A stretch of 32,560 nt of DNA, taken from the NCBI GenBank assembly GCA_024225445.1, contig JAAEMP010000258.1, forward strand, positions 1 through 32,560, read 5' to 3'. Made by a program: the position numbers and the translations under genes. The stretch is from Hyphomicrobiales bacterium. Lineage in GTDB: Bacteria > Pseudomonadota > Alphaproteobacteria > Rhizobiales > Rhizobiaceae. Below, piece after piece: positions 1 to 8,309 of this stretch. The notes under the pieces were generated by a model. That model made no database searches. It saw only the letters and a program-made list of their open reading frames with translations, and was not told the origin of the DNA. Position 1 is the stretch's first letter. Each line of letters starts with the position of its first letter.

Positions 1-105
1 CAAATAGATAAAACCCACAATTTTGTTGGAGCTAATCTAAAAAAAATTGGTCACAGTGCCTATGTTGTGGCAATGTTGTTTAATTCGTTCAAACCTTCCT
101 GAAAA

Positions 106-125
106 TTTGCTTGTAGTCAAGCAAA
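106..125. promoter_or_regulatory. Perfect 8-bp inverted repeat upstream of the six-gene operon
   Basis: TTTGCTTG at 106-113 and CAAGCAAA at 118-125 are exact reverse complements around the 4-base spacer TAGT. It lies about 50 bases before the first gene of the operon. There is no T-tract after it, so a terminator is unlikely. An operator or a 5'-UTR hairpin is possible. The function is inference; the symmetry is directly visible. Confidence 0.4.
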
Positions 126-176
126 GCCCGTTAATTTCAGGCGTGATGCAACGCTAGCCTTTGGGAGAATTTATTT

Positions 177-1259
177 ATGGCCAGTTTACAGAATTTTGAT
201 GCCGAGATTGAAAAGACCCGCGCCACTGTCGAGGAGATGAAATCCAAGCTTGAACGAAGCGGCATCGTTCTGGATAAATTTGCCGAGACGGATACCATTG
301 GCCAGGTCGATTTTGATATTGAAAATGCCCGCATTGACGATGTGCTGGCCCAGCAAAAGACGATGGAAGGCAATATTGCCGACCTGATTATCGGGCTGGA
401 GGATGCAACCAATATTTTCGGTGCCGAATTTGAAAGCATGAAAGGTTATTCGGGCTGGGAAAAGATGATTGGCATATTCTCAAAACAAAAAATGCAGCGC
501 ATGCGCTCGGAGCGGGTGCGCAATACCTCGCTGGCTGGCAATCTGGCAGAACTGCTGGGTAAATCCGACAAGATTGTCGGGATACTGCAAGACCAGAAGG
601 CGACCCTGGACAGCCGTTACGGCGCATCGGAAGCGAGCCTGCGAAAAGTCATCGACCGGCGCCAGGGGACAATGGATTCTCTGGAAGCAACGCAGATGAG
701 GATCGAGGAAATCAATCCGCTGCTGCTTGATCTGGAAAACAAGATCGCCGCATCGACCAAACAGAAAGAACGCACCGCACTGGAAGCGGAGCGCTCGGAA
801 CTGGCAACGGAATATAACCAGCAACAGGCAAAAGAGCAGGAGTTGCTGGCCGAAAGCCAGACACTGGAGCGTTATACCTCGATGTTCCAGACTTTTGTCG
901 ATTCACTCAATAACCAGCTCGCCGCCCAGCAGACTTTGATCAACAAGCTGACGATTGATACAGAACAGCGGGTGGTATTGTACAAGGCACTGGAAGATTC
1001 CCTGAAAACAGCGGCCCAGCAGGATGTTGCCCACAAAATCAACACTTTGGGCAACAAGGTTGATACGGCGGCTGAAGAGACCATGGCTGGTATTGGCGCA
1101 GCGGCGCAATCGCATATTGGTGATCTTTTGGAGATGCATGAGAAAAACATGCTGTCGACGAAAGACATCCAGCGGCGCAAGAAACTTGCCGATGACGCAT
1201 TTTTGCGGCGATTTGAAGATGTGATGGAGAAACATAATTCTGCCAATTATGTTGCCTGA
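177..1259 (+). CDS. Long coiled-coil protein, first gene of an uncharacterised AAA+ operon
   Basis: A 360-residue protein with no signal peptide or membrane segment. Most of it is heptad-rich, Glu/Gln/Lys/Ala-rich helix, especially about residues 1-60 and 150-290, so a rod-like cytoplasmic coiled coil is expected. The C-terminal part (about 230-350, with long Gln/Thr/Asn-rich helices) reminds me of the helical C-terminus of TelA/KlaA-type proteins, but I cannot claim homology. The start is ATG at 177, with GGGAG at 163-167 as ribosome binding site. The next gene begins 17 bases after the stop, so they are probably co-transcribed. It may be an adaptor or scaffold for the AAA+ ATPase two genes downstream. 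I do not recognise a named family with confidence. Confidence 0.85.
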   Translation: MASLQNFDAEIEKTRATVEEMKSKLERSGIVLDKFAETDTIGQVDFDIENARIDDVLAQQKTMEGNIADLIIGLEDATNIFGAEFESMKGYSGWEKMIGIFSKQKMQRMRSERVRNTSLAGNLAELLGKSDKIVGILQDQKATLDSRYGASEASLRKVIDRRQGTMDSLEATQMRIEEINPLLLDLENKIAASTKQKERTALEAERSELATEYNQQQAKEQELLAESQTLERYTSMFQTFVDSLNNQLAAQQTLINKLTIDTEQRVVLYKALEDSLKTAAQQDVAHKINTLGNKVDTAAEETMAGIGAAAQSHIGDLLEMHEKNMLSTKDIQRRKKLADDAFLRRFEDVMEKHNSANYVA

Positions 1260-1276
1260 TCACGGAGAATACCAAT

Positions 1277-2413
1277 TTGGAATCACCGGTTAACCAGTAT
1301 TTTCGCGCCATGGGCCAGGCTCTGGATGGCCTGGACACGTTTTTGCGTGAAGATGATTCTCCGCTCTACCAGCATGATCTGATCGGTGCGGTGGTTTCCA
1401 ATTATCTGGGGCGTTTGCGCGGTTCTTTTACCAGTTGGGAAAACCGTATCGCTTACGCAGACCGGTTCCAGATTTCCAGGGCGGAGAGCGGTTTTCCCGG
1501 ATTTCGCAATGTGCTGGAACTGGAAAATGACCGCCAGACGGCGAAGGGCCGGCTAAAGACGATGCCGGGGGAAGATGATCTGCGCGAAGAGATGATTGAC
1601 TTCATCATGCGCAAGAAAAAATTCCCGACCCAGTTGCAGAAATCACTGGCCGAGCGTTCCTATCTGAGTTCGGTGCTAAAGCAGAAACATTTTTCCCCGC
1701 TGGTGCTGCCGCGCACTATTCGGGTATCGGTCAATCCGAAAAGCGGGCGGCCGTTTTATGTGGTTCACTGGGGCTATTTTGATGGCAGTGCCAATCTGCC
1801 GCTGGTCTATATGGCGGTGATTGAGGATTCCGGCTCCGATATTGTTAATATGCTGGTAAATAACAAAGGCAAGTTCAACAAAAAGGTGAAAATTCCGTTG
1901 CCGGTGGATGGTTTGCTCAATCCGAAGCTGGCCCATCAGTTTGATGATTTCTGCGAGAAGAATTCGTCCTATTCGCTGACGCTGTCGACCATTGCCAGTT
2001 CGATGGACAAGGATTTTGTTTCTCTGCATCCCAAACAATTGCGGCGATTTGTGCTGGGGCCGTTTTATCATGCGGGAATTACCGAGCACGGCCATCTGGT
2101 GGAGGAAATTCTGGCGAAGGTACGCAAGCCGGAGGATTCCTGGCTGATGACCTGGACGATGCAGGAGATTTACTCGATCAGCGAAACGCCGGCAAAATGG
2201 GGGCTTTTTGGGGGTGAACCGGCACGCAATCAGTATTATATCAACACAGACGATGTTGATTGTGCCAGACAGGGTGTCAGTGCATTTTTGCGCAATGCCC
2301 TGGTGCCGCATGAATCCTATCAGGCGATTTATGCTTCGGGCAGGGCTGATGAGATTTTTGACGGTTATCAGAAAAATATTGTATCGGGCAACCAGATATT
2401 GCGGAATATGTGA
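1277..2413 (+). CDS. Conserved hypothetical protein, second gene of the AAA+ operon
   Basis: A 378-residue protein with a TTG start at 1277, preceded by GGAG (1264-1267) 9 bases upstream. No signal peptide, membrane span or catalytic motif is obvious. It is a mixed alpha/beta soluble protein. A strand-rich middle section (about residues 140-200) contains a run around YVVHWGYFDGSANLPLVYMA, and a Trp/Tyr-rich section lies near 295-320. Only 17 bases separate it from the coiled-coil gene, which makes co-transcription likely. A 60-base gap with a short tandem repeat follows before the AAA+ gene. I do not recognise the family and assign no function. Confidence 0.82.
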   Translation: MESPVNQYFRAMGQALDGLDTFLREDDSPLYQHDLIGAVVSNYLGRLRGSFTSWENRIAYADRFQISRAESGFPGFRNVLELENDRQTAKGRLKTMPGEDDLREEMIDFIMRKKKFPTQLQKSLAERSYLSSVLKQKHFSPLVLPRTIRVSVNPKSGRPFYVVHWGYFDGSANLPLVYMAVIEDSGSDIVNMLVNNKGKFNKKVKIPLPVDGLLNPKLAHQFDDFCEKNSSYSLTLSTIASSMDKDFVSLHPKQLRRFVLGPFYHAGITEHGHLVEEILAKVRKPEDSWLMTWTMQEIYSISETPAKWGLFGGEPARNQYYINTDDVDCARQGVSAFLRNALVPHESYQAIYASGRADEIFDGYQKNIVSGNQILRNM

Positions 2414-2424
2414 GTGACTGCAGG

Positions 2425-2445
2425 GTGCCAGAGTGCCAGAGTGCC
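2425..2445 (+). repeat. Short tandem repeat (8-bp unit, 2.6 copies) between operon genes 2 and 3
   Basis: GTGCCAGA occurs at 2425-2432 and 2433-2440 and is followed by GTGCC at 2441-2445. It lies wholly within the 60-base spacer before the AAA+ gene, whose own ribosome binding site (AGAGG, 2463-2467) follows. It could be a slippage-prone spacer, or it could have no function. Confidence 0.6.
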
Positions 2446-2473
2446 GGTGTAATTGGCGCATTAGAGGATTTTT

Positions 2474-4384
2474 ATGGATATTGGACTGACAACACTTGAC
2501 GAAGAAGATATCAGGAAACATCTTTCCGCGGCGCAAAGCCTGGTCACCCAGTGCGTGGTGCTTGAGGCGGCAAAGGGGAAAAGCAATACGCAGCTGGCGG
2601 GAACCAGAAGGCGGTTTGTTTCAACCGTGTCAACGGCGGGAGCACGTTCCTCACGCAAGGTAGAACTGGAAAAAACCCTAAGTGCGGTGACCAGCGAAGA
2701 CAGGATGCTGTCGCCAGTGCAGCATAATATCCTGTTCAAGACGAGGCGGGCGATCAGCGTGGCGCTGGCGGTGTCTGATCTGTTTGCCAAGCAAACCGGT
2801 CTTGATGCACTAAGACAGCGCAATGCATCTTCGATGCTTGAGGGCGAAAAGGCCGAACTCTTTCGCGCGTTGACGGAAGCGGGTTCTTATGTCGCGGCAT
2901 TTTCCGCTGCTGCCTATCTCAAGCAGATGGTGGAAGCGGGCAGTGAAACGGCAAGCGATGTGGCGCCACCGGACTGGAATTTTGATACGCCGCTGGACGG
3001 GCTTAAAACCCTGGTTGCCGGACTTGAGACGGTGGTTGAAGAGGCGCGTGATGATGCGGTACTGGCGGCACGGGTGCGGGCGTTTTGTGATGAGGCGCTG
3101 GAAGACCTGCTGAGCAGAAAAAACCGGTTCAGCGGGCTTGGGGAATTTGAACAGACGCATTTGCGGCTTGACAGTGACGGGTTTGAACTGAACGGGTTTG
3201 ACGTGGCGCCGGGGACCAAATCCAAGCCGCTGGTGATGACATTCAAAAAGCCGAACGAGATCATCGGCAACCATATTGCCAAATATCAGGCAATGAAACT
3301 GGCAAAAATGCTGATGGCCTATGATTTCGACCGGCAGATGAATCCGTTTGTCGAAATGGGCGGATTTTTGTTCACCTTTATCGGTGACGGGGCGCCTGGA
3401 ACCGGTAAAACCATTCTCATCCAGATGATTGCCGGTCTGGTCTATGATTATTGCCAGGTGGCCGGTTACGGCTTTACCTACGAGAATTTCGGTGTTGACC
3501 AGATTTCTTCCTATCAGGGCAAATCCGGACAAAACTGCAAGCAGTTTGTCACCAATGTGCTGAACACGCGTACGATCGGTTTTGGCACGGTTGATGATAT
3601 TGACCAGGTTGCCGCCAAACGTTCAGATGACCGCGCTTCGGCCGGGCAGCAGGAGGTGACAGCGGTGTTGATGGAAAGCTTTGCCGGGGCAACGACGGTG
3701 GTGCGCGGCAATTGCTCGTTTGGCATGTTTTCAAACTATCCCGAGAATGTTGATGATGCCCTGCGCCAAAGGGCCGGTGCGCGCTGGCTGGTCGACGGGC
3801 CACAGACGCGCGCAGATTACATTGATATTTTCGTTCTGCTCGCCGGTAAAAACCACCGGATTGATCTGGGTAAACATGATCTGTTTGAAGCGCAGATTAT
3901 CGAAAAGGCGGTGTCGGAAGCTTATGAGGATTATTCAAAACCCCAGGAGGATGGCCTGGAAGATGTCTATGATCATTTCATGGATAAACATGGCAGTTTT
4001 TCCACCATGGCGGATATCGGCACTTATCTGCACATGATCAAAAAGGCCGAACCACGATTTACCGGACGGGCAATCAAGAACATTACCGATGCAATCAAGA
4101 TGCGGGCGATGGATATTGACCTGCCGGATGAATGGTTTGAAAAACCCGAAGACTTCATGCACAAGCCCTATGATGCGAAAAAAGAGATGATTTCCGAATT
4201 GCGCGGGCCATTCAGCATTGAGATGGTGATGCAGGAAATCAACCGCTATGCGGATTCAGAATTCCGCTATACGGATAAATCCGACAATGCGGCGGTTGAA
4301 GAAATTATCCGTCGTGAAAGGCAGCGGGAGAAGGCAGTCAAGATCATTGGCGAGATGAAGGAAGATGGGCGGTGGGGTGCTTGA
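2474..4384 (+). CDS. AAA+ ATPase, core of the uncharacterised operon
   Basis: A 636-residue ATPase. Residues 1 to about 270 are a helical N-terminal region without a recognised domain. The AAA+ module has Walker A GAPGTGKT (residues 306-313, Lys312), Walker B GTVDDID (Asp374-Asp375), a sensor-1 Asn in SNYPEN (Asn421) and downstream arginines in ALRQRAGARW (Arg431, Arg433) where classical AAA proteins place the finger residues. This predicts an oligomeric, ATP-driven remodeller rather than an ABC or SMC enzyme. The C-terminal 150 residues are helical. The start is ATG at 2474 with AGAGG 6 bases upstream. The stop overlaps the next gene's ATG by one base, so the two are translationally coupled. 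The substrate is unknown; the coiled-coil and membrane partners in the operon are obvious candidates. Confidence 0.9.
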   Translation: MDIGLTTLDEEDIRKHLSAAQSLVTQCVVLEAAKGKSNTQLAGTRRRFVSTVSTAGARSSRKVELEKTLSAVTSEDRMLSPVQHNILFKTRRAISVALAVSDLFAKQTGLDALRQRNASSMLEGEKAELFRALTEAGSYVAAFSAAAYLKQMVEAGSETASDVAPPDWNFDTPLDGLKTLVAGLETVVEEARDDAVLAARVRAFCDEALEDLLSRKNRFSGLGEFEQTHLRLDSDGFELNGFDVAPGTKSKPLVMTFKKPNEIIGNHIAKYQAMKLAKMLMAYDFDRQMNPFVEMGGFLFTFIGDGAPGTGKTILIQMIAGLVYDYCQVAGYGFTYENFGVDQISSYQGKSGQNCKQFVTNVLNTRTIGFGTVDDIDQVAAKRSDDRASAGQQEVTAVLMESFAGATTVVRGNCSFGMFSNYPENVDDALRQRAGARWLVDGPQTRADYIDIFVLLAGKNHRIDLGKHDLFEAQIIEKAVSEAYEDYSKPQEDGLEDVYDHFMDKHGSFSTMADIGTYLHMIKKAEPRFTGRAIKNITDAIKMRAMDIDLPDEWFEKPEDFMHKPYDAKKEMISELRGPFSIEMVMQEINRYADSEFRYTDKSDNAAVEEIIRRERQREKAVKIIGEMKEDGRWGA

Positions 4385-4689
4385 TGGCGGATTGGGCGTT
4401 TATTCAGGCTATTGAATTTTGGCATGTTATTGCAGCTGTTTTTTTAGCATTTTTGTTGGCATATGTGAATAATTGGCCATTATATCAGAAAAATATCCGT
4501 GGGATGATGTTATTGGATTCATGGGGAAAGGGAAAATTTCTCTTGCCCAATTTAACTCCAGCGGTAGAAATCCAGGAAAAACACGATGCGCTTGTAGCCG
4601 TGTCATTCATTACAGCGCGCGCTGCCAAGATTTTTGTCGTACTGCTCGTAATCTATTTGGCTGCGTCATATTTCCGGTTCGGGGTATGA
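4384..4689 (+). CDS. Small two-helix inner-membrane protein of the AAA+ operon
   Basis: A protein of about 101 residues when started at ATG 4384, which overlaps the AAA+ stop codon by one base (TGATG). An upstream in-frame ATG at 4372 lies inside the AAA+ gene and is less likely. There are two hydrophobic segments, about residues 8-30 (around VIAAVFLAFLLAYV) and 78-97 (around FVVLLVIYLAASYF), separated by a polar loop of roughly 45 residues. The next gene starts one base after its stop (4691). It may anchor the ATPase or coiled-coil protein at the membrane. I do not recognise a family. The spacing on both sides is the strongest sign that it is real. Confidence 0.8.
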   Translation: MADWAFIQAIEFWHVIAAVFLAFLLAYVNNWPLYQKNIRGMMLLDSWGKGKFLLPNLTPAVEIQEKHDALVAVSFITARAAKIFVVLLVIYLAASYFRFGV

Positions 4690-4690
4690 C

Positions 4691-5968
4691 ATGAATCTGC
4701 TACGTGACAAAAACCTGATATTCGGCGGCCTTTATACGGTTGATGAGCCGCACATGATCGAGCGTTACAATCGCGCTCTGGAAGGGTTTGGCCTGCCGCC
4801 TACCAAGCTGGAAAAATTCGATATTGATATGACCGGTTTTTCACCTGAGATAGCTGAAGAATTGGGTGATGTGCTATATCTGGATCCTGCCGGGATTAAT
4901 CGCCGGTTTATTATTCTCACTCCAAGCCAGTCTGATCTGCCGGTGGTGCATACTTTTTTTTCCAATACAGAAGACCTGATGGTGGATTTTTTTAGTCTCA
5001 ATGCACGGGCATTATACGCGCTGACAATCAAGGATGTGGTTTACGGGGAAATAGAAGATTCAGTGTTTACGGTCGAGGATATCGAGGAATTGCTCGCCAT
5101 TGAGCAGGTGGAATTCAAGATTTCCACACCGACGAAATTACTGGCAAAGGCGGGTAACCTGAAAACCATGATGGAGCGCCTGCGCAAGGAACCGGATGCC
5201 TGGCGTAATGATGAATTGCTCAATGAGATGGTGGAAACGGTGAAAATCACCGGGGATATCCGCACCAATACCTTGTTGCCTGATGAGGTGATCTTCAGGC
5301 ATGATACCTACTGGACTGCGCATTTTGGCGGCATTTACGTTTTTATTGATGAAGACACAACAACGGTGATCGGCAATCCATCTGCGCCTGGATTCCGCCG
5401 TTCGCGCCCCTGGCAGGTGAGTTATCTGGATATCAACGACCCGAAAGCTGTGTACCGGTTCCTGGTTGACAGCGGGCGCATTGAATTACCTCGCGGTTCG
5501 TGGATTGAACGCACCGGGCTACTGGAAATGCGTTCAACAAAGGTTGCCATGTGGCTGGCCAGAGAACTTGAACCGGAACTCGATTTTAATCAGGCCGGGC
5601 AGGGCTGGATGAAGTCCTGGGTGGCGCGTAATGCTGGACTGGTGGAAAATGAAGGCAGTATTCCGTTAATTGCCTGGGCCAGTGCGCAGTTAAGCGACTG
5701 GTCCGAGCTGGATATGGATGAAATCAATCCGCAGCACCGTTTTGTTCTGTGCAGGGCTATGCCTGAGCACAAAGACCGTTTTTTGATCAACCGGCTTGTT
5801 TCCGAATTTCTACCATTCGACTATATGATGCGTTATATCTATAACAAACCGGCATTCTACAAAGAATTTGAAAAATGGCCGGAGAGTTACCGGGAATTTG
5901 TGGTTGAGGAAATCAGCCGGGATTATTTGTCTGACCGAGCTGGTTATCGCCAGCAATATTATCATTAG
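4691..5968 (+). CDS. Conserved hypothetical protein, fifth gene of the AAA+ operon
   Basis: A 425-residue soluble protein starting at ATG 4691, one base after the previous stop. It has no signal peptide or membrane span. The N-terminal 140 residues look alpha/beta and the C-terminal 150 are helical and aromatic-rich. Acidic runs (for example FIDEDTTTVI near residue 220) are not a recognisable catalytic signature. It ends 8 bases before the DUF2333 gene, with a GGAG ribosome binding site in that gap. Its placement between two membrane proteins suggests it belongs to the same complex, but this is inference. I do not recognise the family. Confidence 0.85.
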   Translation: MNLLRDKNLIFGGLYTVDEPHMIERYNRALEGFGLPPTKLEKFDIDMTGFSPEIAEELGDVLYLDPAGINRRFIILTPSQSDLPVVHTFFSNTEDLMVDFFSLNARALYALTIKDVVYGEIEDSVFTVEDIEELLAIEQVEFKISTPTKLLAKAGNLKTMMERLRKEPDAWRNDELLNEMVETVKITGDIRTNTLLPDEVIFRHDTYWTAHFGGIYVFIDEDTTTVIGNPSAPGFRRSRPWQVSYLDINDPKAVYRFLVDSGRIELPRGSWIERTGLLEMRSTKVAMWLARELEPELDFNQAGQGWMKSWVARNAGLVENEGSIPLIAWASAQLSDWSELDMDEINPQHRFVLCRAMPEHKDRFLINRLVSEFLPFDYMMRYIYNKPAFYKEFEKWPESYREFVVEEISRDYLSDRAGYRQQYYH

Positions 5969-5976
5969 GAGCATCC

Positions 5977-7089
5977 ATGCTTGATCCAGTCTTAGCTTTT
6001 TTCAAACAAATGTCTGCGTTGCTGTTTAAAGCCACAGGCAGATTGATTACCTGGCTGCTCTGGCCGTTTGTCTGGGTGAGTGGCTGGTACACCAGGCGTG
6101 GCTGGGTGTTGCGGGGTATTTTTGGCATTTTGTTTTTGGGCTGGCTGATTTCCTATGGTTATTTCTTCTGGCAAACTCAATACTGGTCCGGATTCAATCC
6201 CGATTATGTTGCTTCTTATGATTTCAAGGGAAATCAGGCTGAACCCGGGGAACCTATTCCATCTGCCGGCAATTCGGATTCTGCATGCGGGCGTTCAAGT
6301 GTCATCCAGGTATCTCGTGATCTGATTGATTTCAACGTCAATCGCAATGTCTGGATTCCTTCCATGATTTTGTCAAAGCTGGGATTTTTTGGGCTCGATT
6401 GGAAACGAACGCCCTATTTTGACAACAAGGCTGCCTTTCAACGCGGGATAAATGAGGCATTGCGCCGGGTGTCACGGCAATTTGTCGATACACTAGGCAG
6501 GGTGCGGGGCACCTCACGTATCGATCCTGATCTGCAAACTACACGTGAAAAGCTCAATTATCCTGAAGAGGCCTGGTACATTAGCAGGAAGGGACCACAG
6601 GTAACGACGCCAACGCGCTATCGCGAGGCTATCGAAACCCTGGATGCATTTAATATGTCACTTAGCAAGTGTGAAGCTCAGTTTGATGTTCGTGCTGACA
6701 ACCTTAAGAAATTTCTGGACGAAATCGCAAGCGCCATCGGTTCAACGTCTGACATTTTGAGAGGCCGTATGGAGGAGAGCAATGCAGGCTGGTTCGATGG
6801 AAGGGCTGATGATCGCTACTGGTTCGCCTATGGCCAGCTTTATGCCTATTACGGTTTGCTTTCGGCGGCTCGCAGCGACTTTAAATCGGTATCACGGGAG
6901 AGAAATCTTACTCGGATATGGGAACGTGCCTTGGAACAATTGAGGACGACGCTGAAGATACAACCGATGATTATTTCCAATGGTGGTGAAGCGAGTTGGA
7001 TCATGCCATCTCATCTGGCGACGATGGGATTCTATTTGCTTCGCGTGCGAGCGAACCTGACCGAAATGCGTGATGTGCTGAGAAACTAG
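5977..7089 (+). CDS. DUF2333 family membrane-anchored protein
   Basis: A 370-residue protein. After a short amphipathic stretch (residues 1-35) there is one strong transmembrane helix at about 42-62 (FGILFLGWLISYGYFFW). The remaining ~300 residues would then be periplasmic. I recognise the body as DUF2333: a segment with VIQVSRDLIDFNVNRNVWIPS, then FQRGINEALRRVSRQF, then AQFDVRADNLKKFLDEIAS, and a final section around MPSHLATMGFYLLRVRANL. These match the conserved blocks I remember for this family of unknown function. GGAG lies just before the ATG. It closes the six-gene cluster and could be the envelope-side partner of the ATPase complex. The family assignment is from memory of its motifs. 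Confidence 0.85.
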   Translation: MLDPVLAFFKQMSALLFKATGRLITWLLWPFVWVSGWYTRRGWVLRGIFGILFLGWLISYGYFFWQTQYWSGFNPDYVASYDFKGNQAEPGEPIPSAGNSDSACGRSSVIQVSRDLIDFNVNRNVWIPSMILSKLGFFGLDWKRTPYFDNKAAFQRGINEALRRVSRQFVDTLGRVRGTSRIDPDLQTTREKLNYPEEAWYISRKGPQVTTPTRYREAIETLDAFNMSLSKCEAQFDVRADNLKKFLDEIASAIGSTSDILRGRMEESNAGWFDGRADDRYWFAYGQLYAYYGLLSAARSDFKSVSRERNLTRIWERALEQLRTTLKIQPMIISNGGEASWIMPSHLATMGFYLLRVRANLTEMRDVLRN

Positions 7090-7128
7090 CGCTGAAATCG
7101 CATTATCCCGAGAGCAATTGGCAAGTCC

Positions 7129-8016
7129 ATGTCCACAGCCATATCAATAGCCTGGAAGAGCATCATCGTTGCGCTGGTGGTTCTTGGTTTTAAGGTCTTA
7201 GCCGCCTGGTTGTCAGACAGTGTGGCGCTTTATTCAGATGCGATAGAAAGCGTGATTAATGTCGCCACTGCTATTGCGGCATTTGTGGCAATTCTGATAG
7301 CGTCCCGTCCGCCGGATTCCAACCATCCTTATGGACACGAAAAGGCAGAGTATTTTGTTGCCATGGTGGAGTCTGTGTTGATCGGCGCCGCGGCTTTCGC
7401 AATTTTTTCACAGGTCTGGTTTTCTTACACCGCCCGCGATGTGCTGGATGTGCCTTTAGAGGCGTTCGCAGCAAACATACTGGCAGGTGTGATCAATGGC
7501 GCCTGGTGCTTTGTGTTAATTCGCAAGGGCAGGGCGATGCGTTCTGCTGCACTGGAGGCGGATGGATGGCATTTGTTTTCAGATGTAATATCTTCGGTCG
7601 GGGTTTTGGCGGGCATTCTGGCGGCCAAAATAACCGGGATTGCAATTCTTGATCCATTGCTGGCGATGCTGGTTGCGGCAAACATCTTGTGGTCGGGATG
7701 GAAACTGTTGAAAACATCTGTTTCAGGTTTGATGGATACCGCACCGGATGAAAAAATTATCACTTCCATCCGTAATACCATCGCCAGGGAAGGCGATGGG
7801 GCGCTGGAAGCGCATGATCTTCGAGCGCGACTCTCGGGACCGGTAACATTCATCGAATTTCATCTGGTGGTGGATGGAAATTTGAGCGTTAATGAAGCGC
7901 ACAAAATTTGTGACCGTATCGAAGACAGATTACTCAGAGAACTGCCCAACAGTCGAATAATCATCCATGTCGAGCCGGAATATAAGGCAGGAGAGCATGA
8001 TTCGATCAGGATTTAG
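7129..8016 (+). CDS. Cation diffusion facilitator (CDF) family transporter
   Basis: A 295-residue inner-membrane protein that exchanges divalent metal ions (Zn, Fe or Mn type) for protons. Helix 2 carries YSDAIESVINV (residues 35-45), the form common in alphaproteobacterial CDFs. It is followed by the family hallmark HPYGHEKAEYF (about 66-76) and, in helix 5, the metal-site pattern HxxxD in WHLFSD. Five to six hydrophobic helices fill residues 5-205. A cytoplasmic dimerisation domain (about 210-290) ends with IIIHVEPE. It starts 39 bases after the DUF2333 stop, so read-through from that operon is possible, but no functional link is implied. The metal specificity cannot be read from sequence alone. 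Confidence 0.9.
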   Translation: MSTAISIAWKSIIVALVVLGFKVLAAWLSDSVALYSDAIESVINVATAIAAFVAILIASRPPDSNHPYGHEKAEYFVAMVESVLIGAAAFAIFSQVWFSYTARDVLDVPLEAFAANILAGVINGAWCFVLIRKGRAMRSAALEADGWHLFSDVISSVGVLAGILAAKITGIAILDPLLAMLVAANILWSGWKLLKTSVSGLMDTAPDEKIITSIRNTIAREGDGALEAHDLRARLSGPVTFIEFHLVVDGNLSVNEAHKICDRIEDRLLRELPNSRIIIHVEPEYKAGEHDSIRI

Positions 8017-8041
8017 GTAAAGTATGCTCATACCTTTTCGT

Positions 8042-8145
8042 TCACGGCTATTCGGGCTAACGCCCGGCCTCCACGGGGGCGGCACACCGGCGCCGGTCGC
8101 TTTTCGCTCCTGATTGTGTGATCATTATAAAGGTGTTCCGCTATA
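8042..8145 (+). repeat. Structured intergenic repeat R1, copy 1
   Basis: About 104 bases, nearly identical to 10788-10892, with about 12 mismatches by eye. The core has two GC-rich hairpins: CGGGC-TAAC-GCCCG near 8053-8066 and the perfect palindrome ACCGGCGCCGGT near 8086-8097. It is followed by the conserved run CGCTTTTCGCTCCTGATTG and an AAAGGTGTTCCGCTATA end. The left end of this copy is unclear and may run into the 3' end of the CDF gene. It resembles the mosaic palindromic intergenic elements known from rhizobia, but I cannot name the family. Confidence 0.85.
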
Positions 8146-8160
8146 GGGTGTGGCCGCTGT

Positions 8161-8176
8161 CATCTGGTTTCAGATG
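8161..8176. promoter_or_regulatory. Small perfect inverted repeat upstream of trpL
   Basis: CATCTG (8161-8166) and CAGATG (8171-8176) flank GTTT. The site lies about 47 bases before the trp leader peptide, in the region where the trp promoter must be. It could be an operator or chance. A weak promoter candidate follows at about 8190 (TTGCGT, then TAGACA 17 bases later), but its match is too poor to annotate firmly. Confidence 0.25.
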
Positions 8177-8222
8177 CTAAAAATTATCTTGCGTGAATAA
8201 TTACTTCAATGTAGACAGGCGC

Positions 8223-8279
8223 ATGATCAAAATTAATTCCAATTGGGCATGGTGGTGGACATCTGAATCGGGTGGCTGA
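8223..8279 (+). CDS. trpL: trp operon leader peptide
   Basis: An 18-residue ORF, MIKINSNWAWWWTSESGG. It has four Trp codons, three of them consecutive at 8250-8258, and ends at TGA 8277-8279. This is the hallmark of ribosome-mediated attenuation: when charged tRNA-Trp is scarce the ribosome stalls on the Trp run and the downstream terminator does not form. It lies about 30 bases before the terminator hairpin and 113 bases before trpE(G). Rhizobial trpE(G) genes are known to be controlled this way by a Trp-rich leader. No strong Shine-Dalgarno sequence is visible (AGACAGG at 8214-8220 is the only candidate and lies close). Confidence 0.9.
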   Translation: MIKINSNWAWWWTSESGG

Positions 8280-8309
8280 CCAGCGCGTGTAACTGGAAAT
8301 ATATCGCAA

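Noticed and set aside
1676-2536. Minus-strand 286-codon ORF opposite the second operon gene
   Set aside because: His/Arg/Ile-rich composition typical of an antisense shadow; the plus-strand gene has a ribosome binding site and fits the operon.
7129-8016. CDF transporter as a seventh member of the AAA+ operon
   Set aside because: A 39-base gap, a weak ribosome binding site and an unrelated function make membership unproven; the tight packing ends at DUF2333.
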